From Malania oleifera (Eukaryota; Streptophyta; Magnoliopsida; Santalales; Ximeniaceae), in the NCBI RefSeq assembly GCF_029873635.1, contig NC_080425.1, positions 41,667,390 to 41,731,389 on the forward strand: 64,000 nt of DNA. Direction: 5' to 3'. Below the pieces are notes generated by a model. The model ran no database searches and was not told the origin of the DNA. It worked only from the letters and a program-made list of their open reading frames with translations. Below are positions 57,876-64,000 of the stretch, one piece after another (position 1 is the first letter of the stretch; the number at the start of each line of letters is the position of its first letter). Both the position numbers and the translations under genes were made by a program.

Positions 57876-58265
57876 TGTATGATAGTGGATCTTTATGTTT
57901 TGTTCTATAACATGTATAATGATATCAATAAAAGTATTTCTAAACATTATTTCGATTTACCATTAATCACGTGATTATGGAGATGGTTTACTGTTAAACA
58001 GAAATGGTCTTTGACAAAGACATTACATGGACAGAATGGTAACTTCCTATTATGGATCATAGTTAAGTGGTTTATTAGTATTGTGGTACATGAAAGGGAA
58101 GATGTTGCTCTAATGATATTTACCACCATGACTCGTACTAATGGGTTGCTTAATTATGATATTATGGTAATCTTATTGAAAAGTATAAATAAGGTAATAT
58201 TTTGTGCACATTATGGTTATTTGTTAATTCATATTAATATCATTTACATGGGCTAAGTGGGAGAA
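57876..58265 (+). other. 3' noncoding part and polypurine tract of element G
   Basis: A 390 bp noncoding stretch ends in AAGTGGGAGAA (58255-58265), the purine tract typical before copia 3' LTRs of this type, directly before TGTAGG at 58266. Confidence 0.7.
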
Positions 58266-58780
58266 TGTAGGATTTATATCCCAAAGGATATGTCCCATAT
58301 GAATGATATGGGTCTCACATGTAGGGTATGTGTCCCATATGAGTTTATTTAATATGAGAAATTAATGGTGGAAGTTTGAAGAGATTCCTATATATATATA
58401 TAAAATATATTAGCTACTATTATGGGGAGTATCTATAAGGGCATGCTATACATCAAGTTAAGCTTTGAGGGTTAGTTACATGGTGATGTTGGCTGCAAAG
58501 AAAAGATAGAAAGAAATGAATTGTCCTCTTTCTGCCTCTACTTCTCTAATCATCAGGAGATCCCATAGATCTGGTGAAGGAAAGAAAGAGAAAGAGGAAA
58601 AGTGGGAGAAATGAGTTATTCGGATTCTTCGGGTGTTCTTCTCGATAGGTTTGATATGGCCGGTTCTGATATTTAAAGTTTATAGTTTATGATTTATTTA
58701 TTTTTCACATAAAAGGTTATGGATGTAAAGTTTATAATAATTGAAGATCCTTGGCTGTAGTATATTTATGAAAATGTTTT
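58266..58780 (+). repeat. 3' LTR of element G, end uncertain
   Basis: Starts TGTAGGATTTATATCCC after the purine tract. It contains a short internal repeat around ATGTCCCATATGA (58288-58345) and a TA run at 58391-58403. The 5' LTR is not in the window, so the right end cannot be fixed by comparison. No palindromic array was seen. Confidence 0.5.
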
Positions 58781-59740
58781 TACAGTGAGTGATATGGAGC
58801 AATAGGGAAGGACGAATTATGTGTTCATGCACATGTTAGAGCATGCTTTCATTCTCTTTGAATGAAAAAAAAAAAAAAAAGAAAGTTGGGAGGTGTTGCT
58901 CCTATAAATCTTTTTGTATTGTGAATGTTGTTTCAATTACTATACTTTTACAGGACTTAATCGACGAATCTGTGTGTGTGTGCGCGCAGAATGTTGGCTT
59001 AACTAAGTATGTTATTTGGTTCCATCACAGGATCAAGTTATGTACTATGAACTTAGACCCTATGGTGCTCAAGCATCTCTGAATTCCACCAAGAGAATAA
59101 ATCTATTCCTCCACCCAACTCAAATTGAAAATTCGTTACCCTGGCAACACAAGTGTCGTCTTCTCTCTTAAAATTCATGAAGTTTGGATCCAACCTTTAA
59201 TTTCCCAATCATATGCGTTGGAAGTACCCATGCAGCCGTTGAAACTAAAAGCGCGTCTCCTTTATTAAATACCCAATCAAAAATTTGTTGAAACCAAAGA
59301 AGAAAAGAGTATAGTGCACGCTAGCTAGCTTCCCCGCAACAACAACATGCTCTCTAATGGAATCAAAATCAAAACCAAACAAAAAAAAAAAAAAAAAAAA
59401 AAAATGGCAAAATCATGTACTAGTGTGGTTCTGTAGCACCCGTGATCCCATTGCACAGAGGAATGGGCATGGGGCTTAAAATTACAAATTAACCACGATG
59501 CTCTAATATTCAAAATACCCATGTGCATCAAGCCCACATGATTGAAATCTTGCACGAAAGCCCTCCCTAACCACTCCACATTCCTTTCATCCCAGCAAAC
59601 CCCAAAACCCAAGCCTCAAGCATCGCCCACACTAATAGTAATTTATACCTATATAGATGCTGTACCTTCCCTAGCTTCGACCCTGCCACTGTCCAAAACC
59701 CCAGCCTAAAACCCTCTAGCTCACGTTTTAACTTCTCTTT
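58781..59740. other. intergenic DNA upstream of the LEA_2 gene
   Basis: No coding frame is supported. It contains A-tracts at 58864-58880 and 59382-59404. Confidence 0.5.
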
Positions 59741-59741
59741 T

Positions 59742-59752
59742 GACTATATATA
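59742..59752 (+). promoter_or_regulatory. candidate TATA box of the LEA_2 gene
   Basis: TATATATAT about 170 bp before the ATG at 59918, at a plausible distance for a plant core promoter with a leader of about 140 bases. Confidence 0.5.
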
Positions 59753-59917
59753 TCCAGAAACTGAAGTTCTTGCTTGGTGGAATTGATTATTGGGAAAAAG
59801 TAGGTTTTACCCGTTCATGTTTTCTCCTCTGCAAAAATATAATTGAAAAATTTGTGTTCTGCTTTTGGGCGTTATTTGGTAATTTGAAATTTCGAACCCT
59901 GAGGTGTTCATACACCA

Positions 59918-60520
59918 ATGTCAGATCATGCAGCAAAACCTCCTCGCCCCGGGGGGCGCAGAAGCCGCTGTTTGGCGACGACCTCTGTGGTGGTAGTGGT
60001 TGTCCTCGTCGCCGTGATTTTGATTCTGGGGTTCACGGTCTTCAAGCCCAAACACCCCATTTCCACCGTGGACTCTGTTTCTCTGAAAAATCTGGAAGTC
60101 TCTATGGGCATCCCAAAGTTCAGGGTCTTCCTGAACGTCGTCATCGATGCCGATCTCACCGTGAACAACCCTAACAGAGTCAAGTTCAGATACGCCGGCG
60201 GCACTGCCCTTCTTCTGTACCGAAACGATGTCGTCGGCGTTGCCCCAATTCCCGCCGGCGAGATACCCGCCAACGGGGCAACCGGCCTGAACTTGACCCT
60301 CACCGTCATGGCCGATCGGTTGCTTTCCAACCCCGGAATTTACTCCGACGTGATGTCTGGGAAGTTGCCCCTCACCACTTCCACTACCATTCCCGGTAAA
60401 GTGTATATTTTGGGATCGTTCAAGGTTCACGTAGTCTCTGAGACCACCTGCGATTTAATGATTAATGTTTCAAATCGAACAATTGACCGCTCCAATTGTC
60501 GTTACAAGACAAAATTATGA
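59918..60520 (+). CDS. LEA_2-domain membrane protein (NDR1/HIN1-like group)
   Basis: A complete single-exon frame of 200 residues. The N-terminus is short, basic and Pro-rich (KPPRPGGRRSR), followed by one strong membrane segment (about 20-41, VVVVVVLVAVILILGF) and an outer LEA_2 domain (about 75-180). That domain has the conserved LTVNNPNRVKFRY (80-92), YRNDVVGVAPIPAG and the C-terminal CDLMINVSNRTIDRSNCRYK. Size and layout fit the plant LEA_2 / NHL-type family. Members sit in the plasma membrane or ER and are tied to stress or defence; the exact role is unknown. GC content is clearly above that of the neighbouring DNA. Long frames on the opposite strand here are by-products of that bias. 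Confidence 0.9.
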   Translation: MSDHAAKPPRPGGRRSRCLATTSVVVVVVLVAVILILGFTVFKPKHPISTVDSVSLKNLEVSMGIPKFRVFLNVVIDADLTVNNPNRVKFRYAGGTALLLYRNDVVGVAPIPAGEIPANGATGLNLTLTVMADRLLSNPGIYSDVMSGKLPLTTSTTIPGKVYILGSFKVHVVSETTCDLMINVSNRTIDRSNCRYKTKL

Positions 60521-60700
60521 AATGGATGGATTTCAGAATAGTGATTTCTGGGCGTTGTGTAGTGTTTTGTTTTGTTTTTTGGTTTGTTTTTTTGTTTTTT
60601 TGTTTTTTTTTTTTCCTGTTATCCTCTTCTGTAATGGAATTTGTAGCCGTAGCTATCTTTTAATTTAACGACTTAATAAATATTTGTTTTTGTTTTTCAT
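60521..60700 (+). terminator. 3'UTR of the LEA_2 gene
   Basis: A long T-rich run (60567-60615) and an AATAAA at 60674-60679, about 155 bp past the stop, fit plant polyadenylation signals. Confidence 0.45.
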
Positions 60701-61491
60701 TTAATGAAAATTTTATGTTGTATAGATCATTGGCATGACAAAGATATGAGTGCTAAATTAAATCAATCTGATTTGTTTAGATTGATGAGTGCAAATGGCA
60801 AATTAAATATGGACACGAGAGAGGCAAATTGGCCCTTGGGAAACGAGTGAGGGACTCAAGGTTAGTATTCCTTAGTATAGTGTCCTTATTCTTTTGTAAT
60901 TCTTAAGATTGTGCATCCAATTAATACGATTAATTCGTTTAATTTATCAAATTAGTTAAAAAAAATTTATTAATAAAATCTACTTACTCAATCGAACTAA
61001 ATTATCGCTCATATTGAATTTTTTATCGAACTGAATACTTATTTGATTAAGTCTGTCAATAAAATTATACTAACAATCGTTTACCTGTTTAAATATTCAG
61101 TGAAAATTCAAGGAAAATCTAATGGACGGATAGGACAAATTTGGAAGAGCTCCTCTCTTAGATCTTCACTAATAATCATCTCCTCTCTTCAAGAATCAAA
61201 TCTTCAAGTTGAACTTGGAAGTTGGAAGATTAGACATATTTGAGAAGCCTTTTGAACTTGGTTCTTCTTCTACTTCTGCCTTTGAAGACATCATTTGTTC
61301 CCTTACAATTTCGTCGTGACGATAATATTAGGGTTTAGATATAAGATCTCCATTGATGATAACTCTGTTGGGGTACGGGAAAGTCTTTGTTACCATTAGA
61401 GGTTTCATCAATGAGAACCGAAGAAATGGATCCTTCTAATCTTCGATTCATAGTTTGGTTTTATCTCTAGGTCACAAGGCCTCAATGAAGA

Positions 61492-61576
<85 letters not shown>

Positions 61577-61698
61577 ATGGGGAAGGAGTTGAAAGAAAAA
61601 ATGAAAGACAGTGCATATATTGAGCCAGAGAATGGTGGGATTAGGAAGGGAAGGATAAATTAGATTCTAGTTTGATTTAAAATATAAAAATAAATATA

Positions 61699-61729
<31 letters not shown>

Positions 61730-61980
61730 GGTAAGTGAATAAAATTTTAGCACATATTGAACCAAACTTGAATTATAAAAAAAGTCCAACTTCTATACCG
61801 AACCGATTGAATCCAATATTTTTAACCGAACTAAACCAACCGAATTGGTCAATTACAATAGGTTAATTTGGTGTGCAAAATAATGCTCAGCCCTACTAAT
61901 TCCTAAATACCAAGCAAAAGGCTAATGATAACACTGATGGCTTATATTAATTAATGAATTGGGTGACTGCACCATAGGTC
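60701..61980. other. intergenic DNA, no gene recognised
   Basis: AT-rich and without a supported frame. It has repeats at 61494-61573 and a (TA)n run at 61701-61725. Confidence 0.5.
61494..61573. repeat. (TA)n-(GA)n compound microsatellite
   Basis: About 15 TA units run into about 25 GA units without interruption. Confidence 0.95.
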
Positions 61981-62213
61981 TGTTGGCCTAATAAGATTTA
62001 ATCTCGTTTTGATAATGACAAACTAAAAAATCTAATTGTGTCATCAAGTTTACTTACAGGTATTACAGCTTACAAGCACAATAAACCATGTAAAACCACG
62101 AAGAACAAAGGTAAAATGAAGAATGACTATTGAAGAAGAGCTTGAATGATGATCAAACTTAAAGACACGAAGACTTAGATAGTATTTCATGATTATTGTA
62201 ATATAAGTCTTAT
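61981..62213 (+). repeat. LTR B-like fragment
   Basis: Starts TGTTGGCCTAATAAGATTTA, similar to 34758 and 43976, with the GTTTTGATAATGACAAAC segment. It is cut at 62213 by the LTR A copy. Confidence 0.65.
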
Positions 62214-64000
62214 TGTTAGCTTTACCGTGATCCCAAGAAGGGGGTGAATTGGTATTTTTAAAATTTAACTCTTAGGTATTTCTCCTAACAGCAGTATGTT
62301 CACAACCTTATGGTCAATTTAGTGCAAGTAATATAAATATACCAGAAATTAAATGTAGCGATTTAATTAACAACACATGCACTAGAAAAACAATAAAGTA
62401 TGAGTGACACACATAAATGTTATCGAGGTTCGGCCAATTGCCTACGTCCCCGCCTTGGCTAATAAGTACAAAGATTACCACTATAGTTGCTCACTTAAAC
62501 GGGTGGAGCGGCACTTATACAAACTAGGTCAATTAGCACAGGGTTGACCTCAACCTTTACAACAATCCTTATCGGACTGGATTACCGCCCCCTTAGGCCA
62601 TGCTTGGAATCACTTAGATTTTACAATCAATGGTACAAATAAAAGTGCTTTCAAGTAAAGCAAATATGTACCCAAATGCATTCAATCACATACACTACAA
62701 TAATTTAATATGTAAGCTCAGTGTAGTCCAATAGTTCAACTCTCAAACGTTGTTTCTATCAGTGCAGTGAGTACGTGAGAGTGTCAACAACAATCTGTGT
62801 ATCTCAAAATATTCAATCAAACGTGTTCACACAGAATATCAAGTGAGTTTCAAGTATGTCAATCAGTAGGATGTCTCAATCACGAATATAGTGTATATGC
62901 TTGGTTTGTAAAAGCTATGCAATCTTTGTATTCAACAAATGATATATACTTAAATAAATATTGCCACAAAGATTAATATAATAAATACAATTATCTTTTC
63001 ATAAATATGTCAATATGAATACCACAAGATATTTGAATAACTTTTGAAAACGATTTTGCAACCCAAAAACAAATACAAAACTTCCTAAGTTATTGCAACG
63101 AAAATGCAACACTCTGAAGTTCAATACAAATCTTCTTAGGATAGGCTTATTAGCAAAGCCTTCTAAGAGAACTTAGGTTTTGCTCTCGTAAAATCGAATC
63201 ACTCAAACACGAATGGGAGAACAAACCTCTTTGCACAAAACACTCAATACACTTACAAAGGATTTGGAGAGATGTAGAAAGTAAGATTGAGTGGTTTCTC
63301 AAAGTACGTGACCAATAGAGAGATTTTTGGCTTGAGAGAGATTTTACACTTTGTTTTCTTAATCATTTTTTTAATTTTCCCAAATGAAGGGGTAATTTTC
63401 CCAAATAAAGGGGTATATATAGACACCCCATGAATTATGACCGTTGGACACCAATTGGGAATTATTAGGAAAGTTTAATGACATTTTAATTATTTTAACC
63501 ATGTTTTAAAAAACTAACCATGGTAAAAAAAAATAGGGCGACCCGAGAGGTCCGGTTGATCAGAAACCTTTTCGGTCAACCGAAGTTCATATGGTCCGGT
63601 CGACTAGGACATTTTTTAACTTGGGACTCGGTCGACCGAAAGTGCATGCCTTAGGTGATTTTTTAATTTTACTGAGGTTTGGTCAACCAGGTTGTTTTGA
63701 ACTGAATGGTTTGGTCGACTAGACTGTTGGGATTTCTCCCGAGGACCCTCGATCGACTAGGTAGTTGGTATTCAATTTTGGCTTGGTTGACCAGGTGGTC
63801 AAATTGTTGACCTCGGGAGGTTTCGGTTGACCGGGGGATTTGAACTACAATGGTTTGGTCGATCAGGACATTGGTCAACTGTTGACCTGGATCTGGGTTC
63901 GGTCGACCAGGGGTAGAATGAACTGACAAGGTCGGTCAACCGAAAGTGCACAAAGTGTGCATTTCGGTCCTGTTATGATTCACACAAACCCTAATCAAGT
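62214..64000 (-). repeat. LTR A, inverted copy, runs off the window
   Basis: Starts TGTTAGCTTTACCGTGATCC, the reverse complement of the LTR A 3' end, and matches 19369-21424 in reverse through the TATA box (63414-63421) and U3 array (63536-63960). About 270 bp of LTR should lie beyond the window. Whether internal genes follow cannot be seen. Confidence 0.88.
63414..63960 (-). promoter_or_regulatory. LTR A U3 palindrome array and TATA box (inverted copy)
   Basis: GGTCAACCGAAG, CCGGTCGACTAG, CTCGGTCGACCGAAAG, GGTTGACCAGG, GATCGACTAGG, GGTTGACCGGG, GGTCGACCAGG and GGTCAACCGAAAG recur at 63536-63960, with TATATATA about 120 bp away on the transcription side. The arrangement is the same as at 19720-20234. 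Confidence 0.65.

Noticed and set aside
59921..60430. Long minus-strand frames opposite the LEA_2 gene
   Set aside because: They mirror its GC-rich codon use; the plus frame has the domain, membrane segment and complete ends.

Overview
The window is nuclear DNA from a flowering plant, probably a woody eudicot, although nothing in it identifies the species. It is AT-rich and intron-bearing, and most of it is plant LTR retrotransposons: Ty1/copia with tRNA-iMet primer sites, Ty3/gypsy including an Athila-like element, and LINE remnants. Only two genes look intact. One is TGD1 (CDS 11847-12836, with a probable 5'UTR exon near 9364 and a 2.45 kb leader intron). The other is a small LEA_2-domain membrane protein (59918-60520).

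Layout. 1-3910: minus-strand Ty1/copia element cut by the window edge, inserted in a LINE whose poly(A) end is at 4672. 4673-9060: AT-rich intergenic DNA with a 694 bp inverted-repeat transposon (7634-8327). 9060-13000: TGD1. 13000-16660: microsatellites, unrecognised DNA and a minus-strand LINE fragment. 16661-18600: two copies of one long LTR in inverted orientation. 18588-29771: a Ty3/gypsy element split by copia element A (19369-27785), which is itself split by a solo LTR with a perfect 5 bp duplication (22816-25094). 29772-36396: copia element B on the minus strand, then a related LTR on the plus strand. 37617-43975: Athila-like gypsy element H, which has lost RT and integrase but keeps gag, protease and an envelope-like 3' ORF. 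44217-46426: solo LTR E. 46431-58780: copia element G, split inside its RT by element F (47751-56634, duplication AAATG). 58780-61980: the LEA_2 gene and its surroundings. 61981-64000: an LTR fragment interrupted by a minus-strand copy of LTR A.

Most notable signal. All six long LTR families (A-F) carry, just upstream of the U3 TATA box, an array of short palindromic words spaced tens of bases apart. The word differs by family: GGTCGACCGA (A), a YTGAAG/CTTCAR type (B), CAGGCGCCTGA-like (C), CGACC/GGTCG (D), TTCGTCGACGAA (E) and TTCGGGTGCCCGAA (F). The three short LTRs seem to lack it. The same array-plus-TATA module occurs inside two unrelated elements (H, gypsy; F, copia-type), directly upstream of an extra envelope-like ORF in both. 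This suggests an internal promoter made from U3-type sequence. Element F has LTRs, gag and the extra ORF but no pol, so it would depend on other elements for its enzymes.

The retroelement reading frames are broken by stops, frameshifts and deletions, so none looks autonomous. All family assignments come from reading motifs, not from database searches.
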